From Neobacillus sp. SuZ13 (GTDB lineage: Bacteria; Bacillota; Bacilli; Bacillales; Cytobacillaceae), in the NCBI RefSeq assembly GCF_030123365.1, contig NZ_CP126107.1, positions 2,651,501 to 2,715,500 on the forward strand: a stretch of DNA of 64,000 nucleotides, given 5' to 3'. The translations under genes and the position numbers were made by a program. The notes under the pieces were generated by a model, which was given only the letters and a program-made list of their open reading frames with translations, made no database searches and was not told the DNA's origin. How positions within the stretch are numbered: the stretch's first letter is position 1; each line of letters begins with the position of its first letter. Shown here piece after piece: positions 26,529 through 35,219 of the stretch.

Positions 26529-27545
26529 TTATTTCTCCTTCCTGTTGGCGAGCGAGTCACGGTCACTTGCTGTTGGAGGCTGCTCTAACCATCCATTTTT
26601 TATCATTAGGTTTGCTCCGTCTTCTGCAAATTGTAAAAGTTCTAAAATTAGTCGTATGTAATGAGCACCTAAATCTCTTCTTGAATTGACACTCAAAGCG
26701 GAACCATAAAATGAAAGGGATAATTGTGTAGACAATAAAATTTGGTACATCATATATTTATCTGAAAAGGTTATAGAAGTAGAGCTCGTGATCATCGATT
26801 GCCAAGAAACAGGCGAATTCAATTTATCTTCCTTAAATACCGATTCAAATATTTTTATGTGTTTATTGGCAATGTCAAGACCCCTCATGAAATATTGACG
26901 AATCTCTTTGGATTGGGCTACTTGGATGAATCCCACTTTTAAAGCAGCATGTAAATGCATTTTTAGCATGTTGAAAGTAATATCTCCTATTTCGATACCA
27001 TTCAGAGGACGACGATCTCCCAACCATCCCGTTAAACAACTTTGGTGCTTTACAAAATCGATTGATTCGGGTGGTGAAATAACAGGAGGTCGTACAAAAA
27101 GTCCTTTCGAAAGCATTAAATCAATGGATTGATCAAAAAGCTCCATCGTTTCGGACATACAGGTTATGTAATACTTCCGTAAGTCAGAACGAACCGAAGT
27201 ACCAACAGACAAAGAATATCCAGTCATGCCTTGCAAAGTCATGATATAAATATAATTTAGGTAGAACGGGTCTTGAAAAAGACGAGGTGCCTGAATGTTT
27301 ACGTCATCTTTTTCTGTAAACCCATGTGGAATAGGATAATTTTCATTTAACATGAATTCTGTAATTTTTTGAATATGCTTTTGGGATATTCCCAAGGATG
27401 TTTGGTAAATCGATTTGACATCAGGATCTTCGATATGCTCCAGTGCATAACGAAAAAAACAAATGGACATGGTATCAAAAATGTATTGAGTCCAAAGGCT
27501 TGCCATTTCTGGAGCAGTTAATCGAATGGGGTTATATGTCTCCAA
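26529..27545 (-). CDS. DUF3231 family protein
   Basis: 338 residues in two similar halves of about 165, each a ferritin-like four-helix pattern, as in DUF3231 proteins of spore formers (often annotated coat-associated; role unproven). Typical motifs are APEMASLWTQYIFDTM, HGFTEKDDVNIQAPRLFQD and DLGAHYIRLILELLQFAEDGANLMI. TTG at 27545 is the start because GGAGGA precedes it. A second member is at 37510-38526. Confidence 0.85.
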   Translation of the reverse strand: METYNPIRLTAPEMASLWTQYIFDTMSICFFRYALEHIEDPDVKSIYQTSLGISQKHIQKITEFMLNENYPIPHGFTEKDDVNIQAPRLFQDPFYLNYIYIMTLQGMTGYSLSVGTSVRSDLRKYYITCMSETMELFDQSIDLMLSKGLFVRPPVISPPESIDFVKHQSCLTGWLGDRRPLNGIEIGDITFNMLKMHLHAALKVGFIQVAQSKEIRQYFMRGLDIANKHIKIFESVFKEDKLNSPVSWQSMITSSTSITFSDKYMMYQILLSTQLSLSFYGSALSVNSRRDLGAHYIRLILELLQFAEDGANLMIKNGWLEQPPTASDRDSLANRKEK

Positions 27546-27670
27546 GATTTTTCCTCCAATAAACGAACTTGTACATTTTTTTTATTGTTCTCTCAGAGGT
27601 GAATAATATGTAAAAAATTAGAAACCTCTTAAATCCAAATATTTTACTGATGAGAAAACAAGGTGTAGTT

Positions 27671-27772
27671 TTGATAAAAACAGTATTTGTGGAAGTTTTT
27701 TATAAAGAAACTTCAACATGGTTCGATGCGGGTGGTTCAGTAATTCCGATTATTATCGGGATATATTTATAG
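27671..27772 (+). CDS. Possible small protein or fragment, 33 aa
   Basis: TTG 27671 after AAGGTG; reads IKTVFVEVFYKETSTWFDAGG and a short hydrophobic end VIPIIIGIYL. The TAG stop abuts CTTAACTGGTG, a degenerate left loop of the dispersed repeat. May be a truncated gene rather than a real small protein. Confidence 0.3.
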   Translation: MIKTVFVEVFYKETSTWFDAGGSVIPIIIGIYL

Positions 27773-27828
27773 CTTAACTGGTGTGATTCTTCAAGATGTA
27801 GTTTGCCTTTTTCTAATCTCACAAAAAA

Positions 27829-27944
27829 ATTGTGAAATAGTGCACTTAAAGTAACGGGCGCTTTTGTTCAGGATGATGATCGCTACGGCGGTCATTTTTT
27901 TCTTTTTGAACTAACTAGGCAGGTTAGTTTAACAAAAGGAAGGA
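27829..27944 (+). repeat. Dispersed repeat, full with upstream segment
   Basis: TTGTGAAATAGTGCACTTAAA upstream piece, left loop AGTAACGGGCGCTTTTGTT, stem GATGATCGCTACGGCGGTCAT with T6, right loop GAACTAACTAGGCAGGTTAG. Confidence 0.85.
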
Positions 27945-27950
27945 AATTTA

Positions 27951-28327
27951 TTGGAAAATATCGTAATAAGGGGAGAGAAAAAAGTGGGAGATTTATTGAG
28001 GTTTTTTGCAATTTTTATTGTCTTTTACCTTATTAGATATTTTATGGACTCTAATTATAAGAAAAGAACAAAGAAAAATGTATTAATCGATATATTAATC
28101 ACTACGTTTTTAGCAATAATCGTGAATGAAGGAATCTTATCGGGGTATTAGGATTTGTTTTAGCTTTCTTTCAATTTGAAGCTGGATGGTTTGTTGGATT
28201 CTTTTGCACAGGTATTTACTACATAATTAGAAGTGAGAGTAAAAATAGGAAAATAAATTTAATCTGCGGAGTGTTTATACTTCTATATTCATTTTATTGT
28301 TTGATTACCCAAACTAATATTATTTAA
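27951..28327 (+). pseudogene. Frameshifted small membrane protein
   Basis: TTG start behind AAAGGAAGGAAA. The first 65 codons read to IIVNEGILSG, then TAT TAG. In the next frame the protein continues GFVLAFFQFEAGWFVGFF, then YYIIRSESKNRKI and a last helix to TAA at 28325. One base lost in the GGGG run near 28143 explains both. The intact form would have about 125 residues and four helices. The stop TAA is part of TTTAACGGGGCAG of the following repeat. Not recognised. Confidence 0.6.
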
Positions 28328-28428
28328 CGGGGCAGAATAACAAAGGTGATTCTTCATCAAAGAAGGTCGCCTTTTTTTGTTTTTTACAAGAAATATTGTG
28401 AAATGTTGTACTTAAACTATCGAAGCAG
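28323..28428 (+). repeat. Dispersed repeat, rearranged
   Basis: Right loop TTTAACGGGGCAGAATAAC overlapping the preceding stop codon, a variant central hairpin (GGTGATTC...AAGAAGGTCGCC) with T7, then TATTGTGAAATGTTGTACTT upstream piece of another copy. Confidence 0.6.
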
Positions 28429-28475
28429 GAATGTTATTTAGAACTCGACCAGTAGACACCTACTGCTACATAAAG

Positions 28476-28506
28476 AAAAGGACTAATCAAATTTATTAGT
28501 CCATTA
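28476..28506 (-). terminator. Terminator of the 33-residue membrane peptide gene
   Basis: GGACTAAT and ATTAGTCC form a stem followed on the minus strand by TTTTC. Confidence 0.6.
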
Positions 28507-28516
28507 GGAGAAGAGG

Positions 28517-28618
28517 TTAATTGTTACCAGTTTTTTCTTGGTAATAACTCCAAGCAGACATTGCCCAAGCTGCGATTAAATCACCAACAAAGCTAATAAG
28601 TCCAACAATTAACTCCAT
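28517..28618 (-). CDS. Small membrane peptide, 33 aa
   Basis: MELIVGLISFVGDLIAAWAM then SAWSYYQEKTGNN. One amphipathic or membrane helix with a polar tail. Starts at 28618 because AAGGAG lies seven to ten bases upstream; the longer reading from 28720 has no ribosome-binding site. It has its own terminator, so it is probably a real, separately transcribed small gene. Candidates are a small membrane regulator, a toxin-like peptide or a leaderless bacteriocin-like peptide, none shown. Confidence 0.55.
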   Translation of the reverse strand: MELIVGLISFVGDLIAAWAMSAWSYYQEKTGNN

Positions 28619-28723
28619 AATAATCAACTCCTTCAATTTATTATCGCATTGTTTTGTTGTTGTATCCATAAATTTCCTATATGAAATGCAAATTTTACGC
28701 AGTAAGAAAATCATAAACACTTA

Positions 28724-28756
28724 TAAACCAAAGGGGTAGGTTAGCTCAAGATGAAT
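28724..28756 (+). repeat. Dispersed repeat, partial (R)
   Basis: AAACCAAAGGGGTAGGTTAG then CTCAAGATG. A further degenerate right half (AACTAAATTAAAGGCAGTT) is at 28808-28836. Confidence 0.5.
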
Positions 28757-28967
28757 CCATTCAAAATAAAAAAAGACCGTTTTTTTTTATATTTGTCTAG
28801 TGTCACCAAACTAAATTAAAGGCAGTTCTAAAATTGTGTAAATACTAAATCAATTAAGTATCATTATATTGAATGATTTGAACAAAGTTTATTATTTATT
28901 GCTGCGAACAAAACAGGCATGTTCATACCTGGCTGTTGAACTTCTGCGCTTTAATATTTTTTAGTAA

Positions 28968-29152
28968 TTATAATATTCTCTCTACTAATTCTCCGACTTG
29001 CTCTGCCATAACGCGTGGCGGATAAGGTATTCCTTCTTTAAGCCACCATTCCACCAGTTCAAAGTATGCAGCGGAAACAAATCGAATAATGATATCTTCG
29101 TTTAATCTTTTATTTTTGCCTACGGTAACATTGACTTCGTCTCTTAAGATGG
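28968..29152 (-). pseudogene. C-terminal fragment of a TetR family regulator
   Basis: Minus-strand frame with no start reads RDEVNVTVGKNKRLNEDI then FVSAAYFELVEWWLKEGIP and MAEQVGELVERIL, the typical last two helices of TetR regulators (WW-KEGMPY-PEEMAEQ pattern). The DNA-binding half is absent upstream. The rest of 28757-29322 holds no other gene. Confidence 0.55.
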
Positions 29153-29322
29153 GGATGGGGAAGCCAACTTTTTACGAGGTACCGCCAACAAAAATGATTT
29201 TTAATGTACCGTATTTATGATACGTTTCACCGTAATGAATCAATATGAAGTATAGAAATTAGAGAATCTCTAATAATAAAAAAATTAAGAGGACAAACAT
29301 TAGGAATTCTTTTAGTATCGGA

Positions 29323-30192
29323 GTGAACCGTGTGCATAATAGTTATTGGTTTTTTGCATTACTCATTTCAAGTACGATACTGTTTTGTTTTATTTTATTA
29401 AAAAAAAGAAACACTCGAACCCTGTTTCTTTATTTAACAATGGTTGGATTTGGTTATATCATCGAGACCACTATATTTAATTTCTTAGGAAGCTATGATT
29501 ATAACCCCAATATTATCAAGCGTAATTCATTTTATGACAGTGAATTGGGAGCGTTTTTCTCAAACGCATTATCTTTACCTGTCACAGCAACCTTGATAGC
29601 AACTTTCCACTTAAATTGGCTTTGGATCATCTTTTTTTCTGGATTCTTTGTAGGGATTGAATGGTTATTTTTAAAGCTTCATATCTATACACAGCACTGG
29701 TGGAAATTAGCATATACAGGATTAGGTCTCCCTTTATATTTTTCTTTAGCTAAGGTTTTCTATAAATGGATTTTACACCCTTCAAGGGGATTCAAACACA
29801 ATTTGATGCTCTATTTAATCACGGGTTCCATATCTGCCAGTGCCCATATTCTTCCGATGCTCTTTTTCTTGAATAGATTTTATCGCCCTAGATGGTTTGA
29901 GAATGTAGGGAAAGATTCCATTGCATTCTCAGCAATTTACTATTTATGCGCAAGTCTTTTTTATTGTCTTATGATTAAAATCAATTGGAAACCAAAATGG
30001 TTCAAATATATTTTGACAGGTTTATTTATTTATACTGTGAATCAAGTTCTTGAAAAGATTGGAATTCTTCATAGTCTTGTGTGGTGGGACCAAATTTACT
30101 ATATTTGTTTAGCATTATTTCTTATTTTCCTTGTTGGAGTTATAGATAAAAGATTATCTAAACAAATAGTAGTCGATAAAAATCCATCCTAA
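29323..30192 (+). CDS. Polytopic membrane protein, 289 aa
   Basis: About eight or nine membrane helices. Start GTG 29323, or GTG 29332 which is better placed after CGGAGTG. Motifs such as GYIIETTIFNFLGSYDYNPN and the closing FIYTVNQVLEKIGILHSLVWWDQIYY resemble the helix-aromatic style of CBO0543-type spore-former membrane proteins, with about twice the length, but the relation is not certain. Monocistronic, ended by a dispersed repeat. Function unknown. Confidence 0.65.
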   Translation: MNRVHNSYWFFALLISSTILFCFILLKKRNTRTLFLYLTMVGFGYIIETTIFNFLGSYDYNPNIIKRNSFYDSELGAFFSNALSLPVTATLIATFHLNWLWIIFFSGFFVGIEWLFLKLHIYTQHWWKLAYTGLGLPLYFSLAKVFYKWILHPSRGFKHNLMLYLITGSISASAHILPMLFFLNRFYRPRWFENVGKDSIAFSAIYYLCASLFYCLMIKINWKPKWFKYILTGLFIYTVNQVLEKIGILHSLVWWDQIYYICLALFLIFLVGVIDKRLSKQIVVDKNPS

Positions 30193-30226
30193 TGAAAACA
30201 GGTGCAGTCTTCATTTAGACGAAATT

Positions 30227-30330
30227 ATTTGTGAAAATATGTACTTCAACTAACTGGGTGCTAGAGCTTAACAAGAGTCGTATCTGCGGCTCTTATCTAT
30301 TTCGACTAACGTGGCAGTTTAGTGGTAAAG
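30227..30330 (+). repeat. Dispersed repeat, full with upstream segment
   Basis: ATTTGTGAAAATATGTACTT, left loop AACTAACTGGGTGCTAGAG, stem GAGTCGTATCTGCGGCTC, right loop CGACTAACGTGGCAGTTTAG. Confidence 0.85.
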
Positions 30331-30389
30331 AACTAGGTGGGGGATAAAAAGAAGAGAGAAGAATTCTCTCCTCCCTTTATAGACAAGAT

Positions 30390-30605
30390 TTAATCATTAT
30401 CACGTTTTTCTGCTCGGGCTTTTCCACCTTTTTCCCCAATTTCCTGATAGAATTCTTTATCGTGGCTTTCAGAGGTGGCTTCTCCGCCCTTGCGTCCAAT
30501 TTCCTGATAGAATTCTTTATCGTGGCTTTCTGAAGTCGCTTCTCCGCCTTTACGTCCTACTTCTTCCACTGTCATATTACCTTTGTTATCGTTTTTGTTT
30601 GCCAT
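30390..30605 (-). CDS. KGG-repeat general stress protein (GsiB-like)
   Basis: 71 residues, highly hydrophilic, built from repeats of about 20 residues with core GRKGGEATSESHDKEFYQEI: two near-perfect units and a third shortened one (GEKGGKARAEKRDND). These are the KGG repeats of GsiB-like stress and desiccation proteins, presumed protective hydrophilins. ATG follows AGGAGGG. A near-consensus sigma-B promoter lies upstream, matching the known regulation of GsiB. Confidence 0.9.
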   Translation of the reverse strand: MANKNDNKGNMTVEEVGRKGGEATSESHDKEFYQEIGRKGGEATSESHDKEFYQEIGEKGGKARAEKRDND

Positions 30606-30659
30606 AATAAGATCCCTCCTAGTGAAATTTGGAATTGCTATTTGACTTACATTTTTTAT

Positions 30660-30684
30660 ATACCCGTGCTAGTTTCTCTTAAAC
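30660..30684 (-). promoter_or_regulatory. Sigma-B promoter of KGG-repeat gene
   Basis: On the minus strand GTTTAA (30684-30679), 13 bases, then GGGTAT (30665-30660), which is the sigma-B consensus at its preferred spacing. Confidence 0.8.
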
Positions 30685-30721
30685 ATTTTTTTAGTTCTTA
30701 AAAAAGACGGTTCATAGCAAT

Positions 30722-30818
30722 ATTGTGAAAAGATACACTTAAATTAACGGGTGCGATTGTTCAATAAGAACAGTCGCTTTTCTTGTTCCGCTTACTGGCA
30801 GTTTAGTTGAAGAAGGAT
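30722..30818 (+). repeat. Dispersed repeat, full with upstream segment
   Basis: ATTGTGAAAAGATACACTT, left loop AATTAACGGGTGCGATTGTT, short stem, TTTTCTTGTTC, right loop GCTTACTGGCAGTTTAGTTG. It overlaps sequence upstream of the sigma-B promoter. Confidence 0.8.
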
Positions 30819-30907
30819 TATGATTATTTAGTAAAAAAAATGAGAATTATCTCCTTTTGTTGATATAATTTAAATAGACGATTAAAAGGTAAATAGGAGA
30901 TTTTTTT

Positions 30908-31123
30908 ATGAAATTAACGACTTTTTTTGAACCTGTTTCTAATCTTTCTAAAAAGCAAAAAGTATTGTGGTTGATTTTCATTATTGTTATATTTTCTGAT
31001 ATTATCACTCGTATTCTAAAAATTGAATCCTTCTTAGTTTCAAATATAATTGATTCAGTGATGGTACTATGTCTTTTTGCTTTCATCTTTGAATTCTTGT
31101 ATTTAAAGAAGAAAAGAAATTGA
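30908..31123 (+). CDS. Small two-helix membrane protein, 71 aa
   Basis: Start MKLTTFFEPVSNLSKKQK, then helix VLWLIFIIVIFSDIITRIL and a second helix SVMVLCLFAFIFEFLYLK with a basic tail KKKRN. ATG follows AGGAGA. A compact gene lying exactly between two dispersed repeats, hence one of the cassette-like units. Function unknown. Confidence 0.65.
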   Translation: MKLTTFFEPVSNLSKKQKVLWLIFIIVIFSDIITRILKIESFLVSNIIDSVMVLCLFAFIFEFLYLKKKRN

Positions 31124-31126
31124 TTA

Positions 31127-31226
31127 CAAGTATATGTACTTCAACTTAAGTGCGGTATTTTCAACAAAGGGTTGCTGTGGCGGCTCTTTTTCTTGTTCAA
31201 CCTACTTGCAGTATAGTTCAATAAGA
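31127..31226 (+). repeat. Dispersed repeat, full with upstream segment
   Basis: AAGTATATGTACTTCAACTT, degenerate left loop (AAGTGCGGTATTTT), stem GGGTTGCTGTGGCGGCTC, right loop CAACCTACTTGCAGTATAGTT. Confidence 0.75.
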
Positions 31227-31273
31227 GAGTCCTATAATTATTTCAAAATTAACTAAAAGGATGTTTAAAAAAA

Positions 31274-31834
31274 ATGAAGTTTGAATATAAGTTACGAGGG
31301 ACTGGCTGGGCAAGTTTTAATATAGAAATTAATTCCCAAAGTTATAGTTTTAGTCCAGGGTACCTGACAGATGCATTAGGTGGAATTTTAAATGCGATAA
31401 AAGAAATCCATCCATTATTTGATACTGAAGGCGATTATAAAGAATATGGCTCAAATTATACTTGGGATGCAGAACCTGCTATTTTAAAATGGAACTTAAA
31501 ATATATAGATAATGAAAAAATACTCATTAATCTTACTTACTTTGAAGATGATGAAGAAGATGGGGTTGTAGTATTAAACGAAGAATGTCTTTATGATGTT
31601 TTTTTAAAAGAAGTTTTAAGAGAAGTCGAACTTATTCTCGTAGAATATGGAATCGTTGGATATAAAGAAATGTGGGTTGAAAATGAATTTCCATTAAGTA
31701 CATTTTTAGAGTTGAAATTTTATTTAGAAAACAAGAAACGCTTTCCAATAGCTACTAATATAGTAGCGTATAAAGAAACGAGAAAGAGCGATTTGAAATT
31801 TGAATTAGATTTTATCAATAAAATGAAGTATTGA
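31274..31834 (+). CDS. Hypothetical acidic soluble protein, 186 aa
   Basis: MKFEYKLRGTGWASFNIEI start, a beta-rich N-terminal half (SYSFSPGYLTDALGGILNAI) and an acidic, helical C-terminal half (FLKEVLREVELILVEYG). Composition and size recall immunity-type proteins of Bacillus toxin loci, but no toxin is nearby and no family is recognised. ATG follows AAAGGATG. Next gene 49 bases downstream. Confidence 0.65.
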   Translation: MKFEYKLRGTGWASFNIEINSQSYSFSPGYLTDALGGILNAIKEIHPLFDTEGDYKEYGSNYTWDAEPAILKWNLKYIDNEKILINLTYFEDDEEDGVVVLNEECLYDVFLKEVLREVELILVEYGIVGYKEMWVENEFPLSTFLELKFYLENKKRFPIATNIVAYKETRKSDLKFELDFINKMKY

Positions 31835-31883
31835 GAAAGGCATTAATGTACGATTGAATTTTTATGATATATGGAGGTTTTCA

Positions 31884-32542
31884 ATGAAAAATCAAAAATT
31901 TCAAGTCAAATCAATAAATGTGGGGAAAATAGAAACACTAACCTAGGGAAAAGAACGTTCGAATCAGCTATAAGAAAGAAATCTGTCCAAGGCCCCATTT
32001 TTTTAAGTAAAACAGGATTTATGAGTGATGAGCAAGCCTATGAACATCACGGTGGCGAGGATAAAGCTCTATGTTTATATCCTTATGATTACTACTCCTA
32101 TTGGAGTGAAGTTTTAAATAATTTTAGTAATACAGCCTTGTTCGGCGAGAACTTAACCGTTGAAGGATTAAAAGAAGATAATGCTCATATTGGAGATATT
32201 TTTACTTTTGGTGAAGCAGTTATTCAGGTCTCCGAACCTCGAAATCCTTGTTATAAACTTGCTGCAAAATATCAAGTACCTGATATGGTTATTCGAATGA
32301 GAGATACTGGCTATACAGGATTCCTTTTAAGAGTGTTGAAAGAGGGAACGGTAACACCAAACGATGACTTAGTGCTTCTTAAAGAACATCCTCAACAAGT
32401 TTCTGTGTCATTGGTTAATGATGTTAAATTTTTTGACAGATTTAATAAAGAGAAACTTGAAAAACTTTTATCGGTTGATGCTTTATCAGAAAGTCTCCGT
32501 TCAATTTTATTAAAACAATTTCTATCCGAAACAGTTGAGTAG
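31884..32542 (+). pseudogene. Frameshifted MOSC domain protein
   Basis: The real start is ATG 31884, eight bases after GGAGG, reading MKNQKFQVKSINVGKIETLT and then TAG at 31944. From there the next frame carries the rest: GKRTFESAIRKKSVQG, HHGGEDKALCLYPYDYYSYW, FGENLTVEGL and EPRNPCYKLA with the MOSC Cys. One base missing at ACCTA-GGG (about 31946) restores TYGKRTF. A frame from ATG 31871 gives an artificial N-terminus. It is paralogous to 7025-7657, with about the same length. Confidence 0.8.
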
Positions 32543-32607
32543 GTTTGTTGTTAGTATCCCAGAGATAAATGTGGTACAAATATTTCAACATAACTCAACA
32601 AAGCTAA

Positions 32608-32640
32608 ATGGATTGTCCAATGGCCAGACAATCCATGTTT
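32608..32640. terminator. Terminator between convergent genes
   Basis: ATGGATTGTC pairs with GACAATCCAT, followed by GTTT; it lies between the MOSC gene and the minus-strand stress protein. Confidence 0.6.
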
Positions 32641-32644
32641 GCTG

Positions 32645-33142
32645 TTATTTATTTAATTCGACAGTTTCATTAATATCTGTGGATTTAGAACTTTGCCCTG
32701 TCATGCGTTTATAGAGAAAGGCGATTTTCTTCGTAAAATTACCGGTTTCCCAATATTCGGCTGCTTCTGCTTTTACCTTTATCAAAATAACGTTGGGATC
32801 ATCATAAGAAGTTTTCATAATTTTCTCATTTACATTGTTCCACAATTCCTTTTTCTTGTTTAAATCTTCTACGATTTCCGCTCTTCCACGGACGGAAACA
32901 TAGGATTTACCTGCATAAGTCACATTAACATCTTGATCATGTAAAATTTCTTCATATTTATTAGTTTCTTTCTTAGTGAAAAACCATAAGTCACCATCAA
33001 ACTCTATTTCTTGTGTTTTCATAGGTCGAGAAACAAGACCTTCTTCAGTTACCGTGGTCAGCATGGCCGTGTCTACGTCTTTGATTAACTCTCTTAATGT
33101 TTCCATTTCTTCTTGTTTCAACATGTTAGTCATTTTCATCAC
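32645..33142 (-). CDS. Pyridoxamine 5'-phosphate oxidase-like protein (general stress protein 26 type)
   Basis: 165 residues, split-barrel flavin-binding fold. AMLTTVTEEGLVSRPMKTQEIEF, DLWFFTKKETNKYEEI and VSVRGRAEIVED are typical of the YdaG/GSP26 group, sigma-B dependent in B. subtilis. A GGGTAT sits at 33176-33181 on the minus strand but without a good -35. Several in-frame ATGs occur; GAGGTGATGAAAATG suggests the start is at 33142 or six to nine bases later. Confidence 0.82.
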   Translation of the reverse strand: MMKMTNMLKQEEMETLRELIKDVDTAMLTTVTEEGLVSRPMKTQEIEFDGDLWFFTKKETNKYEEILHDQDVNVTYAGKSYVSVRGRAEIVEDLNKKKELWNNVNEKIMKTSYDDPNVILIKVKAEAAEYWETGNFTKKIAFLYKRMTGQSSKSTDINETVELNK

Positions 33143-33326
33143 CTCATTAATGTTTACAGAGGTATACTACCCTTGATACCCACTTTTATTCTGTAATGGC
33201 GGATTACTAAATTTACTCTATCAAAATGAACTAAAAATGTACCCTTAACATAAACAAAAGAGCATGAATACAAAGATAAGTAGTTCAGTGTTAAGGTAGA
33301 AAAATTAAATTAACATCACAATTTCC

Positions 33327-33360
33327 AGTCCAATTGGAACAAGAATTGGACTCTTTATTT
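33327..33360 (+). terminator. Isolated terminator-like hairpin
   Basis: AGTCCAATT pairs with AATTGGACT, followed by CTTTATTTTTG. No gene precedes it on the plus strand. The surrounding 33183-33612 shows no convincing ORF. Confidence 0.55.
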
Positions 33361-33612
33361 TTGTTGATATATCTATGTTTAGGGGCAATAAATAGATAAA
33401 AAAACAAATACATTAGCATACTATTTGGTAGGTCGGCATTGGCTAATGTTCATATGCTAAAAGTTGTGCTAATTTCGTTGTGATTTCAGTTCAAAAGTAG
33501 GTAGATTTATTTGGTGTTGTCCTTGCTTAACTTCTAGAGAAGGATAAATGAAGTGAAAAAGTTAAAAGCCTACGGATATAATTTTAATAAAGGGGCATGA
33601 ATCTGGACTTTT

Positions 33613-33843
33613 ATGAAGATAGTGATTATCGGCATTTTAATGGTTGTAGGCGGATGTATCATTTTAGGGTGGCTGATTAAAGAGTCCTACAAAAATTTTA
33701 AAGGGACAAGTTCAAAATTTAAAATTCTTTATTTAATTTGGGCAATCTAGGGTGTTTTGTTAGATACAAGTGGATTAATCGTACTTTTTGGTCTGATTTT
33801 TTTAGGAGTTCTTTTTATTGTCTATCACTCCCTTATCAGCTAA
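33613..33843 (+). pseudogene. Small membrane protein with in-frame stop
   Basis: ATG 33613 reads MKIVIIGILMVVGGCIILGW, a linker KESYKNFKGTSSKFKILY, then LIWAI followed by TAG (33748-33750). The same frame continues GVLLDTSGLIVLFGLIF and a second helix to TAA at 33841. The tail has a close relative at 55340-55438 (LWAVIGVLLDTSGLIILF), also broken. The intact product would be about 76 residues. Function unknown. Confidence 0.55.
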
Positions 33844-33852
33844 GCGAAAGAT

Positions 33853-33907
33853 CAGAGCTTCCAATTGTGGCAGCTTTTCTTTTTACGCTAACGGAGCAAT
33901 TGAAGAA
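33853..33907 (+). repeat. Dispersed repeat (C+R)
   Basis: Stem AGAGCTTCCAATTGTGGCAGCTTTT, right loop TACGCTAACGGAGCAATTGAAG. Confidence 0.65.
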
Positions 33908-34090
33908 AACCTCCTTAATCTTTTAATATATTGTAGCTGTGATTATTGAAAATACAGTATTAAATGTAAAACCATATAATAAGTATAGGAAGTGATAAGG
34001 AGTTTTCCTTGTTGCTTTTTTCTTCTTGTTTTCGTTTTATCTGCAACTTTCTTCCTATTAATACAAAGGGAAAAGACAAGGTGAGTGAAT

Positions 34091-34525
34091 ATGTGGAAAA
34101 ATGGATTAAAATTAATCGGTTTTCTTTTTCGTCAAGAAAAAATAACAAGACTTCAAACAAAAATGATTAAAGTATCTAGTGGAGAAAGGATCACCAAATT
34201 AACCGTTCAAGTTGCAGATACTCAAGAAAAAAGAGATAAGGGCTTAATGTTTGTTGGCAAATTACCCGAGAACGAGGGGATGCTATTTGTGTTTTCAGGA
34301 AAAACAAATGTCGGCTTTTGGATGAAAAACACATTAATTCCTTTATCTATCGCATTTCTTGAATCAGATGGAAAAATTCTAAAAATTCTAGATATGGTCC
34401 CTTGTACAGAGGATGAATGTCCTATTTATGATCCGGAACTTTCTTATCACTATGCAATCGAGGTAAATCTGGGATGGTTTGAAAAGAATCAAATCAAAGT
34501 AGGGGATTTTGTAATAGATATATAG
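34091..34525 (+). CDS. DUF192 family protein
   Basis: 144 residues. Core motifs ADTQEKRDKGLMFVGKLPENEGMLFVF, VGFWMKNTLIPLSIAF and VPCTEDECPIYDP define the DUF192 fold, a small beta-barrel exported or cytoplasmic protein of unknown biochemical role. ATG 34091 follows AAGGTGAG. Monocistronic and intact, unlike the broken genes on either side. Confidence 0.85.
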   Translation: MWKNGLKLIGFLFRQEKITRLQTKMIKVSSGERITKLTVQVADTQEKRDKGLMFVGKLPENEGMLFVFSGKTNVGFWMKNTLIPLSIAFLESDGKILKILDMVPCTEDECPIYDPELSYHYAIEVNLGWFEKNQIKVGDFVIDI

Positions 34526-34650
34526 GCTATTATTACTGATAGGGTTGTGGAGTTATGGGAGGTTATTTACTTACGAGATGAAAAAGAAAAGTGAGATCAA
34601 TAAGTTTTTCTCATTTTCTAATCTCCCTTTAATTAGTTTACTTATTTTTT

Positions 34651-34687
34651 GCTTATTAAGCTAACGTGGCATGTTACTTTAAGAATG
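34651..34687 (+). repeat. Dispersed repeat, partial (R)
   Basis: GCTTATTAAGCTAACGTGGCATGTTACTTTAAG split: arm TTAAGCTAACG, loop TGGCATG, arm TTACTTTAAG. Preceded by a weak hairpin and T-run at 34590-34620. Confidence 0.55.
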
Positions 34688-34750
34688 ATTATAATTGAAT
34701 TAAGAACTTAACTCAGAGGTGTTGCTGTTTCTTAATTAAGGAGGTATATT

Positions 34751-35182
34751 ATGAAGTTTTTTATAAAGTTAAATATTATTAGTGCCTTATACGCTATAGC
34801 GTTGTTTATAGCAATCGAACTCATTATAAATGTATCTCATATTAGTATGTTAACTGGCTGGGAATGGGATAATGTTTACATTGTAATTGCTGCTATTAAT
34901 GTTATTGGACTTCTACTTTCAACAATTTTATTCATTTACTTAACAAAAAAATGGACTATAAGTATAAAATACAGCTATTTGTCACTCCTTTTGTGGTTAC
35001 CATATTTTATTCTTTTTTTCTCTTTTTTCCCTGTTGTTTTTCCTATTAATGTAGGGGTAACACTATTTCCGAGATTTAGCCTTCTGATTTATGGGTCTGT
35101 CATTCTGTATCCAGTTTACATATTATTTATTAATATATATGCTTCACCTCTAAGTACAGATTATGAGGAAATAAGGCATTAA
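34751..35182 (+). CDS. Hypothetical four-helix membrane protein, 143 aa
   Basis: Four hydrophobic segments evenly spaced (about residues 8-28, 42-66, 78-100 and 110-132), start MKFFIKLNIISALYAI, after AAGGAGG. No family recognised. It lies between two repeats and is intact, so it is another candidate cassette gene. Confidence 0.65.
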   Translation: MKFFIKLNIISALYAIALFIAIELIINVSHISMLTGWEWDNVYIVIAAINVIGLLLSTILFIYLTKKWTISIKYSYLSLLLWLPYFILFFSFFPVVFPINVGVTLFPRFSLLIYGSVILYPVYILFINIYASPLSTDYEEIRH

Positions 35183-35219
35183 TAATGCAGGTCACTTTTG
35201 GCAACTTATTCATCTCGCT

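Noticed and set aside
31871..31943. ATG 31871 as start of the second MOSC gene
   Set aside because: It lies in the ribosome-binding site of ATG 31884 and gives an N-terminus unlike the family; the gene is frameshifted instead.
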